Below are positions 53,837-62,710 of a stretch of 64,000 nt of DNA, piece after piece. Position 1 is the first letter of the stretch; each line of letters begins with the position of its first letter. Made by a program: the position numbers and the translations under genes. This DNA comes from Chrysophaeum taylorii (taxonomy: Eukaryota; Sar; Pelagophyceae; Pelagomonadales; Pelagomonadaceae). A model generated the notes under the pieces. That model made no database searches. It had not been told where the DNA came from and worked only from the letters and a program-made list of their open reading frames with translations. The stretch lies in NCBI GenBank assembly GCA_029834535.1, contig JAQMWT010000443.1:62001-126000 (forward strand). Reading direction: 5' to 3'.

Positions 53837-54465
53837 TTAGGGCGCCGCTCGCTGCTTGTCCATGAACTGGTCGAGCCACTCTTGCGAGCACCCGAGGGCG
53901 CCGTAGAAGTTGTTGGGTCCCCCTCGGAAGAAGATAAGTTTGGTAGTATCGTCGGTGCTGGCCTGAATGTAGCCGAGGCAAGCGTCGAAGTCGACGCCCT
54001 TACAGACGGTGCCGCCGACGGCGACGAGCTGATCTCCCGGTAGGATGTTGCCGTGGTTTGAGGCGGCGCCGCCCTCGGCGAGCGAGGCGACGAAGACGCC
54101 CCCGCAAGACGGGTCGTTCTCCTCGAAAACGATTCCCATGGGTTTAGGAAGGTGCGCGACGACGTAGTTGGCCTCGTCCTACAGAACAACAAGGGATTAT
54201 TGATTCCCGGGGAAGATCGCCTCACCATCGAGTCGACGAAGTCCTCGGGGATGGCGTATTGCTCCTTCTTGGAGTCCTCGCTCCGGACGTCGATGCCAAG
54301 CCACCGGTCGAAGGGTGTCACGCGGTCGTCCTCGAGGATCGACACGTCCTGCGAAAAAGCGTCCTTGACGCCGTCGAAGATGCCATTGGTCACGACGCTC
54401 GGACGATGGTGTGACTGCGGTACCAGCACGAAGGCGGTCGCGGACGCGAGAAGGACGGCAGCCAT
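53837..54465 (-). CDS. Plastid-targeted PDZ-domain protein, two exons with a 47-bp intron (193 aa)
   Basis: Exon 1 is 54226-54465 and exon 2 is 53837-54178. The intron 54179-54225 starts GTGAGG and ends CTGTAG on the minus strand and keeps phase 0; without splicing the frame loses its similarity. The leader MAAVLLASATA followed by FVLVP fits the Phe-at-plus-one plastid signal. After a spacer with FDGVKDAF and FDRWLGIDV, exon 2 encodes one PDZ domain: MGIVFEENDP (carboxylate-binding loop region), GVFVASLAEGGAASNHG and ILPGDQLVAVGGTVCKG (the G..I..GD.L..VNG hallmark), ending soon after. Single-PDZ plastid proteins in algae are mostly uncharacterised and may tether proteases or thylakoid factors. 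It is head-to-head with PHB2, 106 bp apart. Confidence 0.85.
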
Positions 54466-54571
54466 TGCAGGCTGACGCCGCACTGAGGTGGTGATTGATG
54501 GATTGGCTTTCCTACCGGATCGTAGCGTCGCAATAAAATCTACCGGACCTCGATCTTCTTCCCTTTAAGCG
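54466..54571. promoter_or_regulatory. Compact bidirectional promoter region (106 bp)
   Basis: This separates the ATGs of the PDZ gene (minus) and PHB2 (plus). Both promoters or their cores should lie here. No TATA box is evident; the plus strand contains GCAATAAAATC at 54529-54539. Confidence 0.5.
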
Positions 54572-55552
54572 ATGGCACCAGGGATGTCCAAGTTGTTCCA
54601 CCTGCGAAGCGTGCGGCTGTTTTCGACGATGCGCGACACGTTGAACAATTTCGGGTCCCAGATGCCGTCGGGGCCCAGCGGCGGCGGTAGCGCGCTGACA
54701 GCACTCGCCGGCATCTGCGGCTTGGGGTTTCTCGGGTACAACAGCTTTTTCACGGTTCAGGGCGGGGAACGGGCGGTGTTGTGGTCGCGGATCGCGGGGG
54801 TGAAGGACTACGTGTACGGCGAGGGCATGCACGCGCGGATACCGCTAGTCGAGTACCCCGTTCACTTCGACGTACGGACGCGGCCCCGGAACGTCCAGTC
54901 GCTCACCGGTTCCAAGGACCTCCAGATGGTCAACATCACGCTCCGCGTCCTCTCCAAGCCCAGCATCGAAGACCTAGGCTTCATCTACAAGCGCCTCGGC
55001 CACGACTACGATGACCGCGTTCTGCCGTCTATCGTGAACGAGGTCACCAAGGCCGTCGTCGCGTGTTACAACGCGAGCGAGCTTCTCACGAAGCGCGAGC
55101 AGGTCTCGCAGGAAATCAGGAATCGCCTCGTCCGGCGCTCGGCCGACTTCCGCATCGTCCTCGAGGACGTTTCCATCACCCACCTCTCCTTCTCAACCGA
55201 GTACACTGCTGCCGTCGAGGCCAAGCAGGTCGCGCAGCAGGAAGCCGAACGGGCGCGGTACATCGTTGAAAAGGCCCTGCAAGAAAAAAAATCCATCATC
55301 GTCAAGGCCCAGGGTGAAGCCAAGGCCGCCGAGCTCGTCGGGAAAGCCATCCAGAACAATCCTGGCTTTATCAAGCTCCGTAAGATCGAGACGGCGAAGG
55401 AAATCGCCAGCACCGTCGCGCGCGCCCAGAACAAAATCTACCTCTCTTCCGACTCTCTCCTCCTCAACCTCCTCGGTGACGAAGCCCTCGCTTCCGACAA
55501 CGGATCACCTACTTCTTCAAAATCCGCTTCGGGCTATTTCCGCAAAAAGTGA
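54572..55552 (+). CDS. PHB2: Prohibitin 2 (326 aa)
   Basis: The ATG at 54572 starts a mitochondrial-type leader (KLFHLRSVRLFSTMRD), a Gly-rich segment and a membrane helix (LTALAGICGLGFLGYNSFF). The SPFH/prohibitin domain follows with VQGGERAVLWSRIAGVKDYV, EGMHARIPLVEYPVHFDVRT, RPRNVQSLTGSKDLQMVNIT and LPSIVNEVTKAVVACYNASE, and the coiled coil with AAVEAKQVAQQEAERARYI and KAQGEAKAAELVGKAIQNNP. It ends KIYLSSDSLLLNL. All are nearly identical to PHB2 of other eukaryotes. PHB1 and PHB2 form rings in the inner mitochondrial membrane that scaffold m-AAA proteases and cristae. Length is typical and the gene is intronless. Confidence 0.95.
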   Translation: MAPGMSKLFHLRSVRLFSTMRDTLNNFGSQMPSGPSGGGSALTALAGICGLGFLGYNSFFTVQGGERAVLWSRIAGVKDYVYGEGMHARIPLVEYPVHFDVRTRPRNVQSLTGSKDLQMVNITLRVLSKPSIEDLGFIYKRLGHDYDDRVLPSIVNEVTKAVVACYNASELLTKREQVSQEIRNRLVRRSADFRIVLEDVSITHLSFSTEYTAAVEAKQVAQQEAERARYIVEKALQEKKSIIVKAQGEAKAAELVGKAIQNNPGFIKLRKIETAKEIASTVARAQNKIYLSSDSLLLNLLGDEALASDNGSPTSSKSASGYFRKK

Positions 55553-55852
55553 TGATGCGAAAGTCTTGAGGGCACCGAAAGAAATGAGTGTCCTAACTAC
55601 TAATCGACAGATGTTCGTCTGTCTGTTTGTTTGTTTGTTTGTTTGTTTGTCTTTAAATGTCGACTGCGAAGAGGGGGGTGTGTGTGGGGAGGACAAACAA
55701 ACAGTTTGTTTGTTTGTCTTTAAATGTCGACTGCTAAGAGGGTGGTGTGTGTGGGGAGCATGAAGGATATGGGTGGGTTTGTGGGGTATGAGGGATGTGC
55801 CTGACGGTAAGGATCAGGTAGGCCCACGAGCCAGCCAGCCATTGATCCTCCA
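55553..55852. repeat. GTTT microsatellite and dispersed repeat (partial copy plus copy B)
   Basis: A (GTTT)n run at 55619-55650 is followed by a partial copy of the dispersed repeat (55651-55691), a second short GTTT run, and a full copy (55718-55807). The full copy is the same sequence as 31891-31981 in opposite orientation, with two or three differences. The doubled start (CTTTAAATGTCGACTGC twice, 67 bp apart) looks like a local duplication. Confidence 0.85.
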
Positions 55853-56360
55853 AGCCGTCTACGGCGACCTCGCAGACTGTTTCCACGACCCGCGGCGGCT
55901 CTTTCAGCGGGCCATTCTCACACCCCGTCGAAACGATGTTGTCGATGCTGACAACGCGCGCATGACCGCGGCCTTTTTCCCCCGGAGACGAGGCGTCGGA
56001 GTTCTTTTCGGCCGACTAGGTTGGGTCGGAAGACGACGCCTCGCTCTCAAGAGTCGAGTTTTGAACTCCCTGACAACCAACGGCATGCTGACTTTGATCG
56101 CGAGCTTAAAGTCTTCGCAACCTTGACCCGTCGCACGGCTACTGCAACGGTACCAGATACATGATCGATCGTGTCGTTGTCACCGAGGCTCCTCCAACCT
56201 GTATCCCTTAAGGCCCGCCGACGCCAAACGATCAACAAGAGCCAGAGGCTGACGCCCCGCGAGGTCGGCGTCCTCTTGCCCAAGCCCGTCTTCTGCCACG
56301 TCCAGCTCTACGTGGCTCTCTGTCGATCGGCAACCCCGAGGATATGCTCTTCTGAGTCGA
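55853..56360 (+). mobile_element. Decayed Helitron helicase fragment, second copy
   Basis: Plus-strand pieces include VYGDLADCFHDPRRLFQRAI and LTPRRNDVVDADNARMTAAF (about 55857-55978), LNSLTTNGML (about 56068-56097), and further on TINKSQRLTPREVGVLLPKP and VFCHVQLYVALCRSATP (about 56226-56335). These match the Helitron Pif1-like helicase end (RAIL.PRN..VD..N; TINKSQG.T...VG.YLP.PVF.HGQLYVALSR). The copy is closely related to 33633-34330 at DNA level but keeps different parts. Frames are broken, so it is a fossil. Confidence 0.8.
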
Positions 56361-56430
56361 CGACTCCACCCTACCCCACACGCGCTGCGCAATACCGATA
56401 AGCCCCCTCCCGGCGTCTACACGCGCACTA

Positions 56431-56785
56431 TAGGTTAACTTACTGGGACCAGGTGAACTTACTGGGGTTAGAGATTGGGACTAGGTGAACTTAGTGACCA
56501 GGTGAACTTAGTGAGACCAAGTGTGAACTAACTGGGGCTTTTAGAGTAAAAAACTCAAAGCTTAGCGGCGTGTGCGGATCAAAGCAGCGTAGATTGGCGG
56601 GGGTGAGAGCGACGAGCTCGAAGGAGAGTGGGGTGAGTGGGTGCGGGTTTACGCCGAACTTACTGGGGTTAGAGATTGGGTTTATGCCGAATTTACTGGG
56701 GTTAGAGATTGGGACTAGGTGAACTTAACGGGAACAGGTGAACTTGCTGGGGTTAGAGATTGGGACTAGGTGAACTTACTGGCCT
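56431..56785. repeat. Minisatellite with GGTGAACTTACTGGGG core
   Basis: At least nine imperfect units share (G/T)GAACTTA(C/G)TGGGG, alternating with TTAGAGATTGGGACTA, giving about 19- or 32-bp steps. The array is split by an unrelated 115-bp stretch (about 56535-56650). It reaches to within 20 bp of the CGLD27 start codon, so it forms that gene's proximal 5' flank. Confidence 0.85.
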
Positions 56786-56804
56786 GCACTCGTTCTTAGT
56801 TATT

Positions 56805-57584
56805 ATGAAACCCTTTCTTCTTCTCGATTTGAGTGTCGTCGTCGTCGTCGTCAGTGCGCTGTTGGTGCCACCGGCCCATCGGGGACCACCGGCGCCGCGA
56901 CGCGGTATCGCGCGACGTGCAGGGGGGGAGGAGGAAGACGACGTGTTGATGGACTCGTCGTCGCTGCGAGATGCGTTCCGCGCGCGCGCGGCTGCCAAGG
57001 TCGAGGAAAGCAAGGCCGCCGTGCGCGCCGAGCGCGAGGCCGCGCGGTACCGCGGTCGACCCGTGCGAGGCGAACTCGGGATGCGCGACAGGCGCGTCCA
57101 GGCTGCCCAGGAGCCGCAGAACGAGCTGCGCGAGCTCACCGAGAACGGAGATAACTGGGGCCTTCTCGCGCTTCCGGGCTTGTTGCTCCGCTTCGGTGCC
57201 GTCTTCGCGTTCGCAGCCGGCGTTGCCGCCCTCTTCGTCGATAACTACGACACCTACAACGAGCTCGTCGACCTCGCGTTTTCGAAGCGCGCGGCTCTTT
57301 CCGCGTTGGTTGGTGCCACCTTTTCGTTGGGTTCGGCCGCGAGGCTTCTCGCTCAGTGGAACTACGTAGCCTCCAGACTGTCCGACAAAACCCTCTACTT
57401 CGAGGAGACCGGCTGGGCCGACGGCTTTCGTCTCCAGAAGCCCGATAACACCGCCTTCCGCGACCAGCTCCTCTACGACGACGAGGTCGCCCCAAGGAAA
57501 GCGACCGTGCAGCTCGCTTTTGCCCTCGTCCTCGCCGCCGCTCTTCTCTCACTCGCGGCCTTCGTCCTCGTCTGGATACCTTAG
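56805..57584 (+). CDS. CGLD27: CGLD27/Ycf36-like (DUF1230) plastid membrane protein (259 aa)
   Basis: The ATG at 56805 follows an in-frame TTG at 56760 that lies in the minisatellite. The N-terminus is a signal-anchor-like helix (FLLLDLSVVVVVVSALLVPP) and a basic transit region, consistent with plastid import. After an acidic helical linker come two membrane helices (LLLRFGAVFAFAAGVAALFV and ALSALVGATFSLGSAARLLA). The diagnostic block follows: YFEETGWADGFRLQKPDN (DUF1230/Ycf36: YYEETGW.DG..W.KP), then RDQLLYDDEVAPRKATVQ and a final helix. Ycf36 is plastid-encoded in red algae; the nuclear green-lineage protein CGLD27 is linked to low-iron acclimation. It is tail-to-tail with the next gene with only 8 bp between stop codons. 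Confidence 0.85.
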   Translation: MKPFLLLDLSVVVVVVSALLVPPAHRGPPAPRRGIARRAGGEEEDDVLMDSSSLRDAFRARAAAKVEESKAAVRAEREAARYRGRPVRGELGMRDRRVQAAQEPQNELRELTENGDNWGLLALPGLLLRFGAVFAFAAGVAALFVDNYDTYNELVDLAFSKRAALSALVGATFSLGSAARLLAQWNYVASRLSDKTLYFEETGWADGFRLQKPDNTAFRDQLLYDDEVAPRKATVQLAFALVLAAALLSLAAFVLVWIP

Positions 57585-57592
57585 CTTAATAC

Positions 57593-58390
57593 TCACCGCG
57601 CCGCTGCTTCTGCTTCTTCCGAGAGGCAGCCGAGCAGGTCCTCGATGGACTCGGCCACGCTCGGAGGTCCGCGGTCCTCGTTATTGTTCTTGGGCTGGCC
57701 GCGTCGGAATTTTTGGTTCATCCGGGCTTCGAACTCGGCCAACCGAAGTGACCCGGTGCTGGCGATGGGCATGTTTTTTATTCTTCGTCCTTGGGGGTCT
57801 TCTGGTTCGGGGTTGCGCTCGAGCTGACGCAGAAGGTGTGTCGCCGGCGCGCGCTCGGTTCTGTCGATCGCGTCCTGCTCGACCCGCGCGACCCTTACGT
57901 TGAGGGTTCTCTCGAGGTTTCGGTCGCAGTGCATCCGAGGAAATTGAGCGTGGAGCCAGCGAATGGCAGCCGCGACGCCCGAACGCGAGAGCGCACCGTC
58001 GCCGCGGCGAAGGCCCTCGCGCAAGAACCGACCGTACGTCGGTCGGACACCCTCCGTTCGCAAAAAGTCGTAAAATGTGTCCTCGACCCGGTACGTTGGG
58101 TCGTACATGATCCGGAGCAGCCGTGGATCCAACTGTGAACGCGGCTCCTCAGTCGCTCGCATCCGCGAAGCCGTGCGCGCCTCGCTGCGACTCGGCCGCG
58201 AAAAGCCGCTGCCAGACGCAACGACGCGTCCATCAACAATAAACGGGAGCGACAACAACGGCGGCTCGGGTCTTGAGCGGCGTCGTTGCCGTCGTCGCAC
58301 GGGCTCGTACCGCGCTCGCACTCGCGACAGCACCGCGCGGCGGCGTTCCTCGACCTGGGGATCGATGCTCCGGATGGTCTCGAACGGCAT
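57593..58390 (-). CDS. Basic protein of unknown function (265 aa)
   Basis: The ATG at 58390 (MPFETIRSIDPQVEERRRAV) is used; the frame upstream reaches only a GTG near a poly-A run. The protein is rich in Arg and Glu and mostly helical. A more ordered block lies at about residues 90-190 (LLRIMYDPTYRVEDTFYDFL, RTEGVRPTYGRFLREGLRRG, IRWLHAQFPRMHCDRNLER), with a conserved-looking YDPTYRVEDTFYDFL motif. The C-terminus contains PSVAESIEDLLGCLSEE, a short amphipathic helix. I do not recognise a family. Coding potential is good and the placement between two confident genes supports it. Confidence 0.7.
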   Translation of the reverse strand: MPFETIRSIDPQVEERRRAVLSRVRARYEPVRRRQRRRSRPEPPLLSLPFIVDGRVVASGSGFSRPSRSEARTASRMRATEEPRSQLDPRLLRIMYDPTYRVEDTFYDFLRTEGVRPTYGRFLREGLRRGDGALSRSGVAAAIRWLHAQFPRMHCDRNLERTLNVRVARVEQDAIDRTERAPATHLLRQLERNPEPEDPQGRRIKNMPIASTGSLRLAEFEARMNQKFRRGQPKNNNEDRGPPSVAESIEDLLGCLSEEAEAAAR

Positions 58391-58507
58391 CTTGCTATGA
58401 TGTATCAAACCCGAAGAAGAAGAAGAAGAAGATACAAGTGTGTTCACCACACGAAGCAGCACGTCAAAAAAAAAAAAAAAAAAAATGTTACGTCATCATC
58501 ATCATCA
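58391..58507. repeat. Poly-A tract and GAT/ATC repeats between two minus-strand genes
   Basis: The 117-bp gap contains a GAA repeat (58409-58428), about 20 consecutive A (58466-58485) and the start of an ATC repeat (58494-58513) that enters the last codons of the GT92 gene. Nothing else is present. Confidence 0.8.
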
Positions 58508-60521
58508 TCATCGGATACCAGCACCACCACCGCCACTACCTGGCCAGGCAGCAAGAAGACTCGGGCCCGCCGCGCTGCGGAGTCGATCGAGGGCGCCGCC
58601 GCCGCCGTAGAGCGCCAGGAGCTGGGGTCGAAGGACATGCGCGAAGCGACGCGGCCAGCTGTCTCGGCACCAGCACCATCCCCAGGGGTCCTTGGTGTCG
58701 GTGCGCTCGCAGCCGAAGAAGCGCATGGTGTTTTCGGGCGCGGCGGCGTGGCGCAGGCGCCCGAGCATCGCGGCCGCGGCGTCGGCGCAGCTGGGTCCTT
58801 CGGGTCGAAACCGCGGCGCGACGAAGCGGTCGTAGTCTCGGGCTTCTGCCTGCGCAGCAGCAGCATAAGCAGAGGTCGGGCCGCGTCGACGCGGCAGCGA
58901 GACTCACGGGCGATGGCGCCCTTGCGTCGACCGCCCTAGCGGCTTGGGCATCGGCCAAAGCGTAGCCCGCGCGGAGGTGGGCGAGGATCACGTCTCGGTA
59001 CGAGAGGAGCTCGACGGGTCCGGCGCCGGGGGTCGCGACGCGCACGTAGTGGACCCAGAGCGAGAGCGCCTTGGGACCGGCGATAAGTTTCTGGCGGAAC
59101 ATGGTGGCCTTGCCGGCGCAGGTCGCGTCGTCGAGGAGGAGAGAGCGCGACGCGCCGACTGGCGCCCCCGAACACGGCGCGTAAAAGACGCACGGCATCG
59201 CGAGCGCCGAGGGTGGCGGCCCGCGGGGATGGAGGATGGGGGCCGCGAGCGCAACGAGGGGCGCCGTGGGGGGTGCGGGCTCGGTTGGCTTGCGACGAAG
59301 CGGGGCGGCGGCCTTGCCGCGCGGCACGACGAACTCGTCGACGTCGACGTGTAGTACGGCGCTCGCTCCGGCGGCGACGAGGCGCCGGTGGCACGCGTTT
59401 TGCGCGGCGTATTGCGAGGGTCTCCCAAAAAAGGACTGCGTGGTCTTGGTACCGTTGGTCGCCGCGTGGACGCGGCGCTCGAGGTCGCGCGTCGCGCACC
59501 CCGGGACCCGCTCGTCGTCGACGAGCGTCGGCCACGGAACGTGCGTCGCGCGGCCTGCCGCGACCAGCGGCGCGAGCGCGGGGTGGAGGGGGGAGTCGAA
59601 GCCCCAGTCCTCCTCGCGGTCGAGGGCTGCGCGGTAGACGCCGGCGGAATTGTCGAAGATGGCAAAGTGGTCAACCCCGAGAGCGAAGTGGTAGGCGAGC
59701 CACTCGGCGACGCGCGCCGCCGGAAGAGCCTGTCCGTTGCCCGCGCGGTCGTCGTAGGTGCCACCCTTCACCCACGCGCACGCGGCGACCGTCGCGCTCA
59801 CGTTGCGCTGGACGACGACGTCCATCGGCGGGTGGCCCTTCTCGAGCGAGGCTCTAGTTGGTCCGATCGTAACGGCGACCGAGCCCTCCGCGAGCCCGCG
59901 CCTGACGCCGAGCGGCGCGGGACATTCGAAGACGATAGAGGAACCGAGGCTGAAGACTTTTTTTGTCACGACGCTCGATCGCGTGACGATGAGGGCGCCG
60001 CTCATCAAAAAACCGCAAAAGTATGAGCGGTCGATCGACGCGCCGCCGCGTTCTTCGAGCACCTCGCGCTGCGCTTTCGCAAAGCTCCGTTTGATTTTCG
60101 ACGCAGTTTTGCTCGCGATGCATACGGGGCACTCGGGCGTCAAGGCTTCGAACTCGCGCCGCCACTGATGCCACGCATCGATCTGGGCTCGCTCAAACAC
60201 GGCGCGCCGCTGGTCGCAGGCGCCCTCGACTTGCGCGACGATTGTCACGACTCCGCACCCGTCGCGCTCCGCGCAGAATGCCTGGTACACTACGAACGGC
60301 AGCCCGTGCGCGGCGGCGGCGTGGAGCCGCGTCGCAACCACGGGGATCACGTGGGACGTCGCCCTGAGGACCACCGACGGTGCGGTCGCCACCTGTACGG
60401 AGGGCAGCACACGCCGCGGCGGCGCTTTTTGCGGCGGCGGCGGGACGCGCGTGCCAAGCGGCACCAGGACGACCACCACGATCACGACCGCGCCGCTCAC
60501 GCCAAGGATTCGCCGCCGCAT
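58508..60521 (-). CDS. GT92-family (DUF23) glycosyltransferase, type II membrane protein, two exons (651 aa)
   Basis: The ATG at 60521 starts a signal anchor (ILGVSGAVVIVVVVLVPLG), giving a Golgi type II topology. The catalytic region has LAYHFALGVDHFAIFDNSAG (GT92: E...Y...G..H...YD), NACHRRLVAAGASAVLHVD and DVDEFVVPRG, where the D.D.E motif is the metal/nucleotide-sugar site (about residue 390). Exon 1 is 58908-60521 and exon 2 is 58508-58849. The intron 58850-58907 (58 bp, GTGAGT to GCGCAG on the minus strand, phase 0) is inferred because reading on without splicing gives an Arg-rich nonsense tail, while the spliced frame continues as RDYDRFVAPRF, MRFFGCERTDTKDPWGWCW and so on. GT92 includes galactosyltransferases of plants and nematodes. 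Several Cys in the stem suggest disulfides. Confidence 0.88.
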
Positions 60522-61777
60522 CGTTACCTTCCAAGCCGAACCAAGTCCTCAAGCTTGGCGGCTGGGAGCACCACAGATCAACGAAATTCCTACCTACTAC
60601 GTGCACAGTATCTGGAATTCTCATCATCGAGGCCAGTCAGCTCCAGCAGCGGCATTGAGCGGTCGTTTCCCCCTAACGACGGCGGTTGACCAGCTGGGGG
60701 CGCGAAGAGGGTCTCGGAGAAGGCTTTTGAAGCTTATCGCTCCAGGCGGGTGGCAGCAGAAGTTCGGTCTTAGAAACGGCATAGCGCATCCGAATCAGCG
60801 GCTCGGCTGACTGGTCCTGCATATTATTGATAATTCCGACTTCGCCTTTACTATGAGTTTGGTGGTGTCGGACAAATTCTAATGCATAGGTCAGGTTGCG
60901 GGCCCGTCGAGGCCGCCTCCGATTGTGAAAGTGGTGACCCTTTTACCTCATCTGGTGCTGCCGCCAACGACGCTGAAGGACCCCGGTGGCGTGCTCGCGA
61001 TGGTCTGGCCGGTGTCGCCGCGGCCGGCGAGGACAATCCGCTCGCTATGACCGCCCCTTGCGCTGGTTATCCAAGGGAGTTGCCGACGATGCGGCGCTGG
61101 GCGTTGTCGATGAAGGACCACTCGTACATGAGCATGAGTGCGCTAGATGAACTAACTCGACGAGCGTCCTGAGGGCTTCTTCTTGGGGGTAGGGCTACGC
61201 CAACGCCATTGCCGATCGCCTCAGACCACTCCTCCCTCGTTTCCCTAACTTCCATTCTCTGATCCCGTCACTAGACGTTCGTGAGACGTGACTCACCCCG
61301 CGGCTTACGACTTCCCCAAGTTAGAAAATCCCTTCGTGCACCGCCTCCAATAAAGTGAGAAAAAAGAACCTCGTGCTGCGCCGCCTCCCTCCAAGCACGC
61401 TTTTTTCTCCAAACACGTTTATAAGTAGCAACGGCTCGTGCCTTGCCGCCGGTGGCTTTAAAAAAACAACAGAGCCATCTCGAGAGAAAGAGAGAGAGTG
61501 CGGAAGAGAGAGAAATCCCGAGAGCGGCGGCAATCGTGAAAAGGCGGAGTTGGAGTCGAAGCCGACGTCGGCGTCGGGGTAAGAGTTTCGATAAGTCGCG
61601 ACGCGTGCGTGCGCCTCGACGAGGGAGGGAGAACACAAGAGGGGGGGTGTTGCTTTGCTTGTTTCCTTCCTTGAGTTTGAGGAAATGGTGAAGGAGGGAA
61701 GAGGCCCTCGAAGTGCGATAATCGAGGGACGGGCCACAGATATACCGAGGAGAACGACGAAGAGGAAGAGGGGCAAA
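60522..61777. other. 1.26-kb region without a supported gene
   Basis: Short frames exist (60882-61172 plus; 61067-61255 minus; 61271-61636 minus), but they overlap one another and lack motifs. The bases near 61475-61500 carry GA-rich simple sequence. The strand-plus frame entering from 61655 is antisense to the CYRI gene and is not real. Confidence 0.5.
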
Positions 61778-62656
61778 TCAGCGCTCGACGACGTTTCTGA
61801 TTGTGGTCGAGGCGTTTGCGTTGTAGTTGAGGGTGGTGTATCTGTAGGCGCTGTAGAGCGTGGAAAGCCTGAGGGGGTCGGAGGCGGCGTGCTTTTTGAT
61901 GGCGTAGGCGACCTTGCGCGCGCTAACGAGAGAGGAAGAGCCGAAGGCGCCGCCAGGTGCTTTGGCGGCTCTGTCATAGAGGACAAAGGCGGAGGTCATG
62001 ATAGTGAGACAGGCGGAGACCTTGGTCGCGGGGAGGCGCTTGTCGCCGAGGGCGGCGCAGCAGAGCGTCGCGACCGTGGCGAGGGACTTGGTGCGGTGCG
62101 CGTCGATCGAAATGGCGATGCGCGCGATCATGGGGGAGCTCTGGGCGATAAACATGGAGACGGCGCCGCCTTTGGAGGCGTCGAGCGTCGGGTGCTTGCG
62201 CTGGGCTCGTTTGACAAAGGAGAAATCGTTTTGGATCGACGGGGTGCTGAGTTTGGCGAGGTCGAAGTCGAGCAAAAAGCCGAGCATGAGCGCGAGCGCG
62301 CGGACGGCGGGGAGGTGGTCGCCGGGAGCGTGCTTGAGCGCGACCTCGTCGAAGTCCTCGAGCAACTGTGGAATCGTGATCGCGAGCTGTTCGCCAAGGT
62401 CGTGCCACCCGACGATTTGCCGCACGCTCGGGCCGAGCTCGTCGAGGGCCGCCACGAGCAGCGAGTCGTCGCTGGGCGTCGTCATCGCCGCGCGAATCGC
62501 ACTTTCGTGCGAGGTCGCTCCGTAGACTTTCACCTCCTCCAGCGCCGTCGCCATCAAGCCCACCTCGGGGTACGACGACGACGACGGATCGTCGCCCTCG
62601 GGGGGGAGCGCCTCCATAAATCCTGCCGAGGCCCGATCGCTCCAAAACAGTCCCAT
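61778..62656 (-). CDS. CYRI/FAM49 family protein (292 aa), Rac1-binding actin regulator
   Basis: The ATG at 62656 is chosen because it gives MGLFWSDRAS: Gly2 is the N-myristoylation site of the family (animal CYRI starts MGNLLK). An upstream in-frame start at 62962 would overlap the divergent uridine kinase gene. Matches to the CYRI/DUF1394 domain are FDLAKLSTPSIQNDFSFVKR (animal FDELKM.NPAIQNDFSYYRR), VSMFIAQSSPMIARIAIS (MSLFYAEATPMLK.L), LTIMTSAFVLYDRAAKAPGG (MRVMVGVIILYDHV.PVG) and AYRYTTLNYNA (ALRYTT.HLND). CYRI proteins bind active Rac and restrain the SCAR/WAVE complex, limiting actin protrusion. The full length fits the family (about 320) apart from shorter loops. Confidence 0.88.
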   Translation of the reverse strand: MGLFWSDRASAGFMEALPPEGDDPSSSSYPEVGLMATALEEVKVYGATSHESAIRAAMTTPSDDSLLVAALDELGPSVRQIVGWHDLGEQLAITIPQLLEDFDEVALKHAPGDHLPAVRALALMLGFLLDFDLAKLSTPSIQNDFSFVKRAQRKHPTLDASKGGAVSMFIAQSSPMIARIAISIDAHRTKSLATVATLCCAALGDKRLPATKVSACLTIMTSAFVLYDRAAKAPGGAFGSSSLVSARKVAYAIKKHAASDPLRLSTLYSAYRYTTLNYNANASTTIRNVVER

Positions 62657-62710
62657 CGGACAGGTCGGGTCGGGTCTTGGGTCGGTTCGCACGCTAACCA
62701 CGCGTGGTGT
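62657..62710. promoter_or_regulatory. Very short bidirectional promoter region (54 bp)
   Basis: Only 54 bp lie between the start codons of CYRI (minus) and the uridine kinase-like gene (plus). They hold three repeats of the word GGTCGG(G) and no TATA box. Transcription of each gene must start here or inside the other's coding region. Confidence 0.5.

Noticed and set aside
53612-54043. 143-residue plus-strand frame
   Set aside because: Mostly antisense to exon 2 of the PDZ gene, and it runs through the ACGG repeat.
58536-58907. Arg-rich C-terminus obtained by reading the GT92 gene without splicing
   Set aside because: A GTGAGT...GCGCAG intron explains it, and the spliced frame restores protein-like sequence.
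61655-62710. 352-codon N-terminal extension of the uridine kinase-like frame
   Set aside because: It is antisense to the CYRI gene and low-complexity; the ATG at 62711 gives a signal peptide directly followed by the kinase.
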